Shown piece after piece: positions 1-8,713 of a stretch of DNA of 64,000 nt. The stretch lies in contig NZ_LRPC01000012.1 of the NCBI RefSeq assembly GCF_001592965.1, positions 372,001-436,000 on the forward strand. Direction: 5' to 3'. Origin of the DNA: Roseivirga spongicola. Its GTDB lineage: Bacteria; Bacteroidota; Bacteroidia; Cytophagales; Cyclobacteriaceae. Within the stretch, counting starts at the first letter, position 1. Each line of letters starts with the position of its first letter. A model generated the notes under the pieces. That model was not told the origin of the DNA and did not search any database. It saw only the letters and a program-made list of their open reading frames with translations. A program made the position numbers and the translations under genes.

Positions 1-540
1 TAAAGCTTGGTTATGAGATACAAAGCTCACTTTAGGTGTAACATCATCCTTTAATATGATCCTATTTCCCGACTCATCCTTTACAGTCTGATTCCAATCA
101 AGATTATGTAAAGCATGTTTGATTTTAAATAGGTTTAGAAAAATGTCTTTAAGCTGGTTGTTGTGACTCCTTAACTGAATTTGAGCAAAGAATAATTCAT
201 CTTCATAAAAGTGCATTTGAATAATACTCTTAATTCCTTTTATGCTGAATTTATAGAATAAGGTTTGTTGAGATTTGAGTGGTAGGTTTTTGTGCTGAAT
301 GAAATTTGGCTTACCAAAGAGCTTTTTGGCGTCCTTAACTGAAGCCCCAAATTCTAGTCTATAAAATCTAATTGGTTTTGCGGTGCTAAAATCTACATGA
401 CTAGTTTCTTTATTGAAACTAAAGGCCGAAGCTACATTAAGAGCATTTAGCGAGTGATAGAAATCCTCTTTTTCGAGATAGTATAGTTTTCTCTTCTTGC
501 TTCTAAATATAGAGAGGCAAGGCCAATCGGCAGTCCGCAT
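1..540 (-). CDS. Unknown protein, 3' end cut off by the window edge
   Basis: An uninterrupted reading frame of 180 codons runs leftward from an ATG at 538-540 to the window edge, so the C-terminus is missing. The visible N-terminus is MRTADWPCLSIFRSKKRKLY. The protein has no signal peptide or membrane segment, is rich in Lys, Phe and Asn, and alternates charged and aromatic residues as in a soluble mixed alpha/beta protein. I recognise no family. A strong hairpin at 629-664 separates it from the lipoprotein gene upstream, so it is probably transcribed on its own. The length of the open frame makes a real gene likely. Confidence 0.6.
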   Translation of the reverse strand, partial: MRTADWPCLSIFRSKKRKLYYLEKEDFYHSLNALNVASAFSFNKETSHVDFSTAKPIRFYRLEFGASVKDAKKLFGKPNFIQHKNLPLKSQQTLFYKFSIKGIKSIIQMHFYEDELFFAQIQLRSHNNQLKDIFLNLFKIKHALHNLDWNQTVKDESGNRIILKDDVTPKVSFVSHNQAL

Positions 541-628
541 AGTATCTGAATGTTTAGGTGTCAATTTGTCCCTAAGGACTCTGTGAAGTTAGGTAAAGAA
601 CCTTAGAAATAACAGGAGCAGATAAAGC

Positions 629-664
629 AAAACTGGCTTCTAATTTACTCTAGAAGCCAGTTTT
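629..664. terminator. Strong intrinsic terminator hairpin
   Basis: A perfect 14-bp stem (AAAACTGGCTTCTA against TAGAAGCCAGTTTT) closes an 8-nt loop, with T-runs on both strands. It lies just downstream of the leftward DUF2911 lipoprotein gene, whose transcript it probably ends. Confidence 0.85.
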
Positions 665-750
665 TGGAGTTGATCAAACCATTATATAGTTTGAAATACG
701 TTTATGTGTATGTGAAAAAAATGGAGGTTTCTAAGTCGATTTTTAAACTT

Positions 751-1917
751 CTATTCAAAGTTAAAATTCACATAGTAAATAGTCCTATCCCATAGCAGTT
801 CAATGCTTCCGCCATTTTCTGTTTCTACCACTTGGATAGTAAAACCTTCAACTTCTTCGCTGTTTTCTTCCCTCATCATGGGTACTCGCATTAGGTCTCT
901 ACTTTCATCGTAAGACTGACCGTTTTGTCCTGTTTGTTTATTTATGATTAAGGTGCCCCCGTTTTCTTCAGGAATGCTGAACAAGGTGTATTCGCCTGCT
1001 GGTACTTTATTCCCTGCAATGTAAATGTCTTTGGTGGTAGAGAAGTGGCTAGCGCTATTGGCTCCCGTTCTCCAACGTTCACCATAAGGAACAATTCCAC
1101 CAAAAATTGTTCTCCCTCTCTTTTGAGGCGAACCAAAAGTAACTTTGAAGTCGGATCCGCCAAAGCTAGTTTCCATCTCTTCAGCCGGACTAAGTGTGCC
1201 AAACGGAGAGCCTTTTTTGTCGATTTCGATGTACTTCTCTGTTAACTTCTCAAAGTCTAGATCAGATACTCTTTCAACTATCAGTTTTCTGGTAGTCTCT
1301 TTGGCATCTAACCAAGTCATGTTGCCCTTATCATCGGTTTGTACATACATATAACCTCTAGACGGGTGTCTCAGGGTATATTCGTTGTCTGCAGTTCTAT
1401 GAATGATGAAATCAGACGCTCTCCTGCCAGTCAATAAGTATTGATGAATTGAATCTTCTGCAGATAGGTGCGCTCGGTTGAAGGCAATGTCATAAGGCCA
1501 ATGTACCATATCAATAAATGGTAAATAAGTATTGTCATTGAGCATTGAGCTTCTCACCATTCCGTTTCTTCCTTCACTTTCAGAGACTAAGCTGTCTCCT
1601 TCGGCTTCAATATTTTGTTTTACAGAACCGCCTACAGGGAATTCTCCAAACAGGCCTTCGTAAGCTACGGCAGTCAGTGACTTTAACTTATTATTGGTGT
1701 CCCAGCTAATGCCGTAAGAGGTTAGGCTAATTCTTGGGCTTCTTAAGACTACATCTGCCCTAAGGCTGTTTTCTTGTTTTTCTACTCTTTCAATTGCTAG
1801 AGTGTCGCTTCCTAGCCTGGTTACATAGTAGAAAGTGTTGTCTATAGATTGCTCTTTTGGGCTGCAAGTGCAAAATGCAAGTCCTATAAGCAAGTAAGCT
1901 GCTAAATGCTTCTTCAT
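751..1917 (-). CDS. DUF2911 domain lipoprotein
   Basis: The 388-aa protein starts with a lipoprotein-type signal (MKKHLAAYLLIGLAFCTCS), with Cys16 or Cys18 as the acylation site, so it should be anchored in the envelope. The first 230 residues are a family-specific beta-rich region. The C-terminal third is a DUF2911 domain, seen in the segment VPYGERWRTGANSASHF and the following KVPAGEYTLFSIPEENGG, both hallmarks of that family. The biochemical function of DUF2911 is unknown; members are common in Bacteroidota and often have a longer N-terminal part, as here. It appears monocistronic, with the hairpin at 629-664 just past its stop. Confidence 0.85.
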   Translation of the reverse strand: MKKHLAAYLLIGLAFCTCSPKEQSIDNTFYYVTRLGSDTLAIERVEKQENSLRADVVLRSPRISLTSYGISWDTNNKLKSLTAVAYEGLFGEFPVGGSVKQNIEAEGDSLVSESEGRNGMVRSSMLNDNTYLPFIDMVHWPYDIAFNRAHLSAEDSIHQYLLTGRRASDFIIHRTADNEYTLRHPSRGYMYVQTDDKGNMTWLDAKETTRKLIVERVSDLDFEKLTEKYIEIDKKGSPFGTLSPAEEMETSFGGSDFKVTFGSPQKRGRTIFGGIVPYGERWRTGANSASHFSTTKDIYIAGNKVPAGEYTLFSIPEENGGTLIINKQTGQNGQSYDESRDLMRVPMMREENSEEVEGFTIQVVETENGGSIELLWDRTIYYVNFNFE

Positions 1918-1984
1918 AAGGTCAATGGTTTTTTATGAAGTTAGCAAGTAGGTTAAATTCGACTAAACGCTTTTATTTCAGCGG

Positions 1985-2494
1985 TTAAAGCTTTGTTTTC
2001 ACTTTTGCCCAATCTTTTATTTGCCAATAAATATGGCCTGTAGTTAGGTGGTTTCCATCCTTATCATAGGCTTTGGGTTCACAGCAAACCACTATAGATT
2101 CTTTATCTTTTAATGGCTCTATCACTTCATTATTGAGCCATTCTTCAGAAATTTCAAATTTGACAACCGTATCCATTTTTGCCTGATAGTGGTAGTCCAT
2201 TTCCATTCTCTGCATAATGATTCTATATTTTTTGGAATCTAAGCTGTTGAGCAATACCAAACCCGTAGAGTACTCGGAAGCCGTGGCCAAGGCACAGGCA
2301 TGAATACCTTTAATGTGGTTGAAGTTGGCTTTCTTATATGGAATGGATACTTCTACAGAGTGGTCTCCAATGTTTTTGATTTTAAAACCATGCGGTTTAT
2401 TAAATGGGATCATTCTGGCTAAGCCAAAGTTTAATAATGCCAAATGCCGCTTAGATGATTTTGCGCGCTCTAATAAGGTAGATGTGTCTAACAT
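1985..2494 (-). CDS. DUF4442 hotdog-fold protein (putative thioesterase-like)
   Basis: The 169-aa cytosolic protein has the size and pattern of DUF4442 proteins, which adopt the hotdog fold of acyl-CoA thioesterases. The segment HIKGIHACALATASEYSTG (about residues 60-78) corresponds to the central helix that holds the active site in PaaI-like thioesterases, and HYQAKMDTVVKFEIS to the following strand. No substrate can be inferred. Its start lies 46 bp from the start of the divergent FAD oxidoreductase gene, so the two probably share a promoter region. Confidence 0.75.
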   Translation of the reverse strand: MLDTSTLLERAKSSKRHLALLNFGLARMIPFNKPHGFKIKNIGDHSVEVSIPYKKANFNHIKGIHACALATASEYSTGLVLLNSLDSKKYRIIMQRMEMDYHYQAKMDTVVKFEISEEWLNNEVIEPLKDKESIVVCCEPKAYDKDGNHLTTGHIYWQIKDWAKVKTKL

Positions 2495-2540
2495 ATTTTC
2501 TGTTTGTTTGAATTTATTGATTCTTCACTAATTTCCCGTC

Positions 2541-3659
2541 ATGCTAAGTTTTTGGGAAAAGGATTTTTTCATTGCCTATGATCATATTGTGGTGGGTAGT
2601 GGAATTGTGGGGTTATCTACTGCCATAGCTATTAAGGAAAAGCAACCGAATAGCCGAGTGCTTGTGCTAGAAAGAGGGATTTTTCCTACAGGAGCGAGTA
2701 CAAAAAACGCTGGTTTTGCTTGTTTTGGTAGCTTATCTGAAATAGTGGCCGATTTAGAGAAGCTATCAGAAGAAGAGGTTTTCAATCTAGTAAAGCTTAG
2801 ATGGGATGGTCTGCAGCTACTCCGCAGCCGTTTAGGTGATGAAAAAATAGACTATAAGAGCTATGGTGGTTATGAGTTACTGCGTAATGATGAACTCAAG
2901 GCACTTGATCAATTAGATAGAGTTAATAACCTGCTTCTTCCGCTTTTTGGTAAGCCAGTCTACTCTGTTGAAAACAATAGAATTAGTGACTTTAACTTCC
3001 CCAAGGAGGCCGTAGATGCTATGGTGTTTAACCCTTTAGAAGCTCAAATTCACTCAGGCATGATGATGAAAAACCTTTATCAGTATGCAGCCGAAAAGGG
3101 AGTGGAAGTTATAACAGGGGCTCAAGTAGTAGCTTTCGAAGAAAAAGGCGATGTGGTAGAGTTAGCGGTTGCAGACGGCCCAACGTTTAAAGCTCAGCAA
3201 GTTGCCTTTTGTACCAACGCCTTCTCCAAGTGGTTTTTTCCTACTATGGATATTGAGCCTGGTAGAGGTGCGGTTTTGGTTACTAAACCTGTCGATGGAC
3301 TCAAAATAAAAGGTACTTATCATTATGATGAAGGCTATTACTACTTCAGAAACTATCAGGATAGGGTCATATTCGGAGGAGGAAGAAATGTAGATTTCGA
3401 AACGGAAAAGACTACCAATTTTGATGTGAATCAGCGCATTCTTGATAAGCTATTAAATGATCTGGAGCAGATGATATTGCCTAACCAAAAGTTTGAGGTA
3501 GACCACGCTTGGTCTGGTATCATGGCTTTCGGCCCCAATAAGAAACCAATACTACAAAAACAGTCAGATAGAGTAAGTGTTGGTGTGCGATTAGGCGGAA
3601 TGGGTGTTGCCGTTGGCAGTAAAATCGGTTCCGAACTGGCCGATTTAATGCTCCAATAA
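2541..3659 (+). CDS. FAD-dependent amine/amino-acid oxidoreductase (DAO family)
   Basis: The 372-aa protein carries the Rossmann dinucleotide motif GSGIVG at residues 19-24, followed by the acidic residue that binds the ribose of FAD in VLVLERG. The rest matches the DAO superfamily (glycine oxidase, D-amino-acid dehydrogenase, L-2-hydroxyglutarate oxidase): a GFACFGS segment near residue 58 and the C-terminal GVRLGGMGVAVGSKIGSELA that contacts the flavin. No signal peptide is seen, so it is cytosolic or peripheral. The substrate cannot be read from the sequence. NhaC follows 38 bp downstream on the same strand and may be cotranscribed. Confidence 0.85.
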   Translation: MLSFWEKDFFIAYDHIVVGSGIVGLSTAIAIKEKQPNSRVLVLERGIFPTGASTKNAGFACFGSLSEIVADLEKLSEEEVFNLVKLRWDGLQLLRSRLGDEKIDYKSYGGYELLRNDELKALDQLDRVNNLLLPLFGKPVYSVENNRISDFNFPKEAVDAMVFNPLEAQIHSGMMMKNLYQYAAEKGVEVITGAQVVAFEEKGDVVELAVADGPTFKAQQVAFCTNAFSKWFFPTMDIEPGRGAVLVTKPVDGLKIKGTYHYDEGYYYFRNYQDRVIFGGGRNVDFETEKTTNFDVNQRILDKLLNDLEQMILPNQKFEVDHAWSGIMAFGPNKKPILQKQSDRVSVGVRLGGMGVAVGSKIGSELADLMLQ

Positions 3660-3697
3660 TTAAATATTGTTATCTTCAAAGCTTACCAAATACACTT

Positions 3698-5167
3698 ATG
3701 AGTTATAAGTTTCAGAAGCCATCTCTTTTTCAGGCACTTATCCCTATTATCTTTCTTGTCATTGCACTTTTTATCAATGTTCGGATTTTTGGCGATGCAG
3801 CTCTGGATGGTTCAAATCAGATTATATTAATTCTATCTGCCGGAGTAGCTTCACTAGTTGCTCTAAAGTTAGGCATGAAGTGGAATCAGATTCAGAATGG
3901 CATTGTAAAGAGCATTAGTTCTGCCATGGCATCCATCATTATTCTACTGCTAATAGGTTCTTTGGCTGGTACTTGGTTGCTTTCTGGAATTGTGCCTGCC
4001 ATGATTTACTATGGTCTTCAGATTTTGAATCCGACAATATTTCTATTTGCAGCTTGTATAGTGTGTTCTATTGTTTCCTTGGCCACAGGTAGCTCATGGA
4101 CCACTGCAGCAACAGTGGGTATAGCCCTGATTGGAATTGGTAAAGCTTTAGGTTTACATGAGGGTATGATTGCCGGTGCTGTGCTTTCTGGAGCATACTT
4201 TGGCGATAAAATGTCTCCGCTTTCAGATACAACTAACTTAGCTCCAGCAATGGCTGGTACTGATTTGTTCACGCACATCCGATACATGGCCTACACAACT
4301 GTACCATCTATTAGTATTGCGCTTATTCTCTTTTTAATCATTGGGTTTACAACAAATAGTACTGAAGGCATAGGGCAAACGGAAGCCATTTTAATGGCTA
4401 TAGACTCTAAGTTTAATATTAATGGCTGGTTGTTCTTAGTTCCGCTAATGGTCATTATCCTTATAGTTAAAAAAATGCCTGCTATACCAGCCATTCTAAT
4501 AGGTGCGCTACTCGGAGGAGTGTTTGCGCTTATTTTTCAGCCAGATATTGTTAAAGAAGTTTCTGGTTGGGAAGGCACAAGCAATGAAATGACATTTGTA
4601 GGGATTATGAAGTCTCTCTATGGATCCATTTCCATTGTTACAGGAAACGAAATTGTGGATGAATTACTTTCGTCTGGAGGAATGTACGGTATGCTAAATA
4701 CAGTTTGGCTTATTGTTTCTGCCATGATTTTTGGTGGAGTAATGGAAGCCAGTGGTTTGCTGATGAGAATTGCTGAAGCTGTAATTTCTAAAGTAAAGTC
4801 TACAGGTTCATTAGTGGCTTCAACTGCGGCTACTACTATCTTTTTTAATGGTACTGCTTCAGATCAATATTTGGCTATTGTGGTTCCGGGAAGAATGTAT
4901 GCCGATATTTATAAGAAGAAGAAATTGGCTCCGGAGAATTTAAGTAGAACCTTAGAAGATTCTGGAACAGTAACTTCGGTACTGTTTCCTTGGAATACCT
5001 GTGGAGCTTATCACAGTGGAGTATTGGGAGTAGCTACAGGAAGCTATTTCTTCTACGCTTTCTTTAACTTGATAAGCCCAATTATGACTATTGCATTTGC
5101 CTATTTTAATATTAAAATCAGAAAATTAACAGACAAGCAAGAAGCTGAAGAGCTAGAAGTTGCCTAA
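3698..5167 (+). CDS. nhaC: Na+/H+ antiporter, NhaC family
   Basis: The 489-aa polytopic inner-membrane protein has about 11-12 hydrophobic segments, as in NhaC antiporters, which exchange cytoplasmic Na+ for external protons. The family signature is clear in YFGDKMSPLSDTTNLA (about residues 168-183), followed by PAMAGTDLFTHIRYM. The second half repeats the fold with FFNGTASDQYLAIVVPGRMY and LFPWNTCGAYHSGVLGV. Length agrees with the family (about 450-490). The next gene starts 2 bp after its stop, so the two are surely cotranscribed. A sodium exporter fits a marine habitat. Confidence 0.93.
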   Translation: MSYKFQKPSLFQALIPIIFLVIALFINVRIFGDAALDGSNQIILILSAGVASLVALKLGMKWNQIQNGIVKSISSAMASIIILLLIGSLAGTWLLSGIVPAMIYYGLQILNPTIFLFAACIVCSIVSLATGSSWTTAATVGIALIGIGKALGLHEGMIAGAVLSGAYFGDKMSPLSDTTNLAPAMAGTDLFTHIRYMAYTTVPSISIALILFLIIGFTTNSTEGIGQTEAILMAIDSKFNINGWLFLVPLMVIILIVKKMPAIPAILIGALLGGVFALIFQPDIVKEVSGWEGTSNEMTFVGIMKSLYGSISIVTGNEIVDELLSSGGMYGMLNTVWLIVSAMIFGGVMEASGLLMRIAEAVISKVKSTGSLVASTAATTIFFNGTASDQYLAIVVPGRMYADIYKKKKLAPENLSRTLEDSGTVTSVLFPWNTCGAYHSGVLGVATGSYFFYAFFNLISPIMTIAFAYFNIKIRKLTDKQEAEELEVA

Positions 5168-5169
5168 TT

Positions 5170-5754
5170 ATGATGTTTCCACTTTCCATAAGTAAGAATG
5201 AGGTCATGGAATTTCCCCTAAGTCACTACACGGGGAAAATAGTGGTGGCTGCAACAGAAGAACAGATAGAAAATGCTGTTAGAGAAATCAATCAGGCTGA
5301 AATAGTAGGTTTCGATACAGAAGCAAAACCTACTTTTCAAAAAGGACAAATTCGAAATATTGGATTAATTCAGGTAGCAACCGAGAATAAGGTCTTTCTA
5401 CTTAGAATTCATAAAGTAGGAGTTTTAGACTGTATTCATGACCTGCTTCAGAATGAGAACATTCTAAAAATAGGGATAGGACTGAAAGATGATTATAACC
5501 TTTTAGACCGACTAAGATCTTTTGAGCCGAAAGGCTTTTTAGACCTCAATGACACCATGGAAGAGCTTGGAGCCGAAAGCATTGGAGCTAGAAATTTAGC
5601 TGCAATGATTTTAGAGATTCGGATTTCCAAATCGGCCCAAACGTCTAACTGGGAGGTGGAAGAGCTTACCCAAAAACAGCTCAATTATGCGGCTACAGAT
5701 GCTTGGATTTGTCTGGAGATATACAAGAAGCTAGAGGGCTGGGGGTATATCTAA
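5170..5754 (+). CDS. 3'-5' exonuclease, DEDDy (RNase D/WRN-like) family
   Basis: The 194-aa protein is a compact DnaQ-like exonuclease with no extra domain. Catalytic motif I is seen in VGFDTEAKPTF (Asp and Glu), motif II in LDLNDTMEEL, and motif III of the Tyr type in NYAATDAW near the C-terminus. This pattern is that of RNase D / WRN-exonuclease relatives, which remove 3' nucleotides from RNA or DNA with two metal ions. Lacking an HRDC domain, it is not full RNase D. The start is only 2 bp after the nhaC stop; ATGs at 5170, 5173 and 5206 are all possible, and the exonuclease core begins after residue 25 with any of them. Confidence 0.85.
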   Translation: MMFPLSISKNEVMEFPLSHYTGKIVVAATEEQIENAVREINQAEIVGFDTEAKPTFQKGQIRNIGLIQVATENKVFLLRIHKVGVLDCIHDLLQNENILKIGIGLKDDYNLLDRLRSFEPKGFLDLNDTMEELGAESIGARNLAAMILEIRISKSAQTSNWEVEELTQKQLNYAATDAWICLEIYKKLEGWGYI

Positions 5755-5799
5755 TCCTAAACCTTTAGAATACTTACTTTTTCGTTTTAACTTTTTCTT

Positions 5800-7518
5800 A
5801 TGAGAACAACAGTGCTTTTTCTTTTCGCCTTAATGGTGAGTTTATCTGCCAACGCCTTTCAGGTCGATGATTTTCAAGAACGATACATTGATCTGGTTGA
5901 TAAGACCTTCAATAAAAATGAGGCTTATAGCACAGTGGCCTTTGTAGAAAAGTACTTCAGAGTAGTAGGTAACGAGGGGTTTGATGCTAGCATTTACCAT
6001 GTAGCCAAAAAACTAGAAAAGGCAGGTTTTGTAAAGGAATCTGTTGCAAAAGCTAATGACAGACTTACTTATAGAATAGAGAAAAGAGCTTTAGAGCGAA
6101 AAACTTGGGAGCCAGTTTCTGCAAGTCTAAAGTTAGCTTCTGGTCAAGAGGTGCTAAACTTTGAGACCAACCGAAATATGATAGCCATCAACTCCTTCAG
6201 TACGGGAGGAGAAAAGAAGTATGAAATGCTGTTTGTTGGAGATGCAAAACCCAGCCAGTACGATGAATTCGACATGAAAGGCAAAGTTGTGGTTGGTTCA
6301 GGCTCGGCCAGAATGCTCTTTCAAGAAGCAGTGGTGAAAAGAGGCGCTTTAGGCGTGATGGCCTACAGTATTCCAAGCTATAACCAACCAACTAAACACG
6401 TTAACTCTATATCGTTTTCAGGAATCGGTTTAAATGAAGAAGCAAAATCATTTGCCATTCTGCTATCGCAAAAAGCTTATCAAACCATAAAAGAAGCTGC
6501 GTCCAAGAATCAAAATGAGATTCTTCTCAATGTGGAGACTCGTATTTATGAGTCTGAAGAACTTACCTTGGTTGCAGAACTGAAAGGAAGTAAAATGCCA
6601 GAAGAACGCTTTGTTTTCAGTGCCCACGTTCAAGAACCTGGAGCCAATGATAATGCCAGTGGGGTAGGTGTTTTAGCTGAAGTGGCAGCTTCTAGTGCCA
6701 GATTACTTCAGGCTAATCAAATAAATCCGGAAAGAACAATTACCTACCTTTTTGGAGATGAGATAGTGTCTACCAGAAGGTATGTACAAGAAGATAAAGA
6801 ACGAGCCAAGGGTATTAAGTGGGGAATGAGCCTCGATATGGTAGGTGAAGACACTGAAAAAACGGGCGGAACATTCCTAATAGAGAAAATGCCTGACCCA
6901 GGTGCTATTTGGGTAAGAGGAGTTGAAAAGCACTCAGAATGGGGTGGTAGACCGCTTACTAAAGAACAATTGAAGCCACATTACTTTAATGATTTAGTTA
7001 TCTCCGTCTTCAAAAATATAGGCGAGCAAAAGAATTGGGAGGTCAATTTCAATCCTTTCGAAGGAGGTAGTGACCATGTTCCTTTCCTTCAGGGTAATAT
7101 CCCTGGACTTTTACTCTGGCACTTCACCGATCAGTTTTACCATACTGATGGAGACAGATTAGATAAAGTTTCGAAAGAAACAATGCATAATGTTGGAACA
7201 GGTGCTTTGGCCATAGCGCTTATGCTTACTGAGAACGAAGATAATTTAGCCAACATGATTTTGCTGAATACTACCACCAAGGCCACAATTCGGTTACAGC
7301 AAGAAATGAACTTGAGTAAGAGTAATATTGCAAGTGGTGCAGATAAAGCCATTGAGCTAGATATACTGAATACTTGGGTAGACTATTACAGCAAAGTTTT
7401 CAATACGGTGTTAGATATCGACCCGAAGAATATGGAGGCTTTCAAAAAGAATTTAGAGGAAAGCCAAAGTGCGTTAGCCACTTATGCTAACATGCTTAGA
7501 AGCCAGCTTAAGGACTAA
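5800..7518 (+). CDS. Secreted M28-family metallopeptidase
   Basis: The 572-aa protein has a clean Sec signal peptide (MRTTVLFLFALMVSLSANA) and so acts in the periplasm or outside. Residues around 150-215 form a PA-like insert. The zinc peptidase core shows SAHVQEPGANDNASG (His and Asp ligands), FGDEIVS (Glu), SLDMVGED and GGSDHVPFLQ, with the final FYHTDGDRLDKV ligand region: the order seen in M28 aminopeptidases and carboxypeptidases. The usual HxD is HVQ here, which weakens the first ligand pair but leaves the other positions readable. The last 80 residues are helical. It appears to have its own transcript. Confidence 0.85.
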   Translation: MRTTVLFLFALMVSLSANAFQVDDFQERYIDLVDKTFNKNEAYSTVAFVEKYFRVVGNEGFDASIYHVAKKLEKAGFVKESVAKANDRLTYRIEKRALERKTWEPVSASLKLASGQEVLNFETNRNMIAINSFSTGGEKKYEMLFVGDAKPSQYDEFDMKGKVVVGSGSARMLFQEAVVKRGALGVMAYSIPSYNQPTKHVNSISFSGIGLNEEAKSFAILLSQKAYQTIKEAASKNQNEILLNVETRIYESEELTLVAELKGSKMPEERFVFSAHVQEPGANDNASGVGVLAEVAASSARLLQANQINPERTITYLFGDEIVSTRRYVQEDKERAKGIKWGMSLDMVGEDTEKTGGTFLIEKMPDPGAIWVRGVEKHSEWGGRPLTKEQLKPHYFNDLVISVFKNIGEQKNWEVNFNPFEGGSDHVPFLQGNIPGLLLWHFTDQFYHTDGDRLDKVSKETMHNVGTGALAIALMLTENEDNLANMILLNTTTKATIRLQQEMNLSKSNIASGADKAIELDILNTWVDYYSKVFNTVLDIDPKNMEAFKKNLEESQSALATYANMLRSQLKD

Positions 7519-7662
7519 TTAGCCACAGCCGCTTTATGAGAGAAGGCTGACTACAAAGACGTAATTACGGTCATTCCTGGTAGGGGCCGGGAATAACAAT
7601 CAACATTTAAGACAGACTCTTTTTTTATTTCTGTGCATCCTTTCAAAAACTAAGGTGTCTCT

Positions 7663-8643
7663 ATGACAAACCTTAATATGATGCATAAACTCAAATCAAC
7701 ATTAACAACCTTAATTTTCTTTGCTGCACTTGTAACTGTTCAGGCTCAGGAGAAAGTAGAGAAAACCTTCACAGGTATTAAAAGCATACGCCTTACTACC
7801 GCTTCAGGAAATGGGACAATCAAAAAGAGTACTTCCAATCAGGTAAAAGTTACCGTAGAATATACCTACGATGAGGATGATTATACGCCTGAGTTCGACC
7901 TAAGTGGTGACAGACTTTACATTGAAGAAGATTTCCGCAGAAGCCGTTGGACAAAGGGATACTCTGAATGGACTCTAGAAATACCTGATGGACTGGAGTT
8001 GGAGTTTAAAACTGGCTCAGGAAATATAGAAGTATCGGGCATAAATGTAGAGCTGAATTCAAACACCGGTTCGGGCAATATTGAAGTAGATAGGGTGATA
8101 GGAGAGGTTCGAGCGAATACCGGTTCGGGCAATATTTCTTTGAGAGATATAGATGGAAGAACAACGGCTAACACCGGTTCTGGCTCTATCAGGCTTGAAA
8201 ATATAAAGTTGAAAGATGGCGCGCGTTTCAATACTGGTAGTGGAAACATAAGAGCCAGAGAAGTTGAAGGAGAACTAGACTTTAACACAGGTAGTGGAAA
8301 TATAGAAGTTGAAGAGGCAACCATTACTGGTCCCTCATCATTTAACACAGGCTCTGGTAATGCACGTGTTATTCTGGCAAGTCCATTAAGCAACGACCTT
8401 TCTCTCAACACAGGTTCAGGAAACGCAACCTTAGATTTCAATGGTCAAGAAATTGAAGGTGTGTTCTACATGAAAGCTGGAGATAAAGATGACATCAGCG
8501 CTCCTTTTCGTTTCGATAAGGAATATGAAGAAGATAGAGGCTGGAGAGGTAGAAAAAACTATGTAAAAGAGGCCAAGGTTGGCTCCAAAGACATACGAAT
8601 TAGAATCTCTACAGGGTCGGGTAGAGCAGTGGTTAGAAAATAA
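7663..8643 (+). CDS. GIN-domain (DUF4097) beta-helix repeat protein
   Basis: The protein is exported: the likely start is the ATG at 7681, giving the signal peptide MHKLKSTLTTLIFFAALVTVQA; ATGs at 7663 and 7678 are the alternatives. The mature part is built of repeats centred on TGSGN (for example TGSGNIEVSG, TGSGNIEVDR, TGSGNISLRD), about ten copies spaced 18-28 residues apart, as in the DUF4097 / GIN-domain family thought to form a right-handed beta solenoid. Members are often called putative adhesin heads, but no function is proven. The repeats make the antisense strand look open, which is an artefact. The next gene follows past a terminator. Confidence 0.85.
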   Translation: MTNLNMMHKLKSTLTTLIFFAALVTVQAQEKVEKTFTGIKSIRLTTASGNGTIKKSTSNQVKVTVEYTYDEDDYTPEFDLSGDRLYIEEDFRRSRWTKGYSEWTLEIPDGLELEFKTGSGNIEVSGINVELNSNTGSGNIEVDRVIGEVRANTGSGNISLRDIDGRTTANTGSGSIRLENIKLKDGARFNTGSGNIRAREVEGELDFNTGSGNIEVEEATITGPSSFNTGSGNARVILASPLSNDLSLNTGSGNATLDFNGQEIEGVFYMKAGDKDDISAPFRFDKEYEEDRGWRGRKNYVKEAKVGSKDIRIRISTGSGRAVVRK

Positions 8644-8646
8644 AGT

Positions 8647-8690
8647 AAAGACTTTGGTGTAACGAATTGCTTGCACCAAAGTCTTTGTTT
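8647..8690. terminator. Intrinsic terminator after the GIN-domain gene
   Basis: A perfect 13-bp stem (AAAGACTTTGGTG with CACCAAAGTCTTT) closes a 14-nt loop 3 bp after the upstream stop codon and is followed by GTTT. It separates the GIN-domain gene from the permease gene, though the permease start is only about 25 bp further on, so partial read-through is possible. Confidence 0.8.
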
Positions 8691-8713
8691 AACAAATCAA
8701 CTCAAAGGTCAAA

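Noticed and set aside
7990-8440. Possible CRISPR-like direct repeats
   Set aside because: The periodic blocks encode TGSGN motifs in a continuous reading frame; unit and spacer sizes vary with the protein repeat.
7917-8441. Long open frame on the minus strand inside the GIN-domain gene
   Set aside because: It is the antisense of the TGSGN repeats; regular codon use keeps the opposite frame open and the product has only repeat-derived EPVL motifs.
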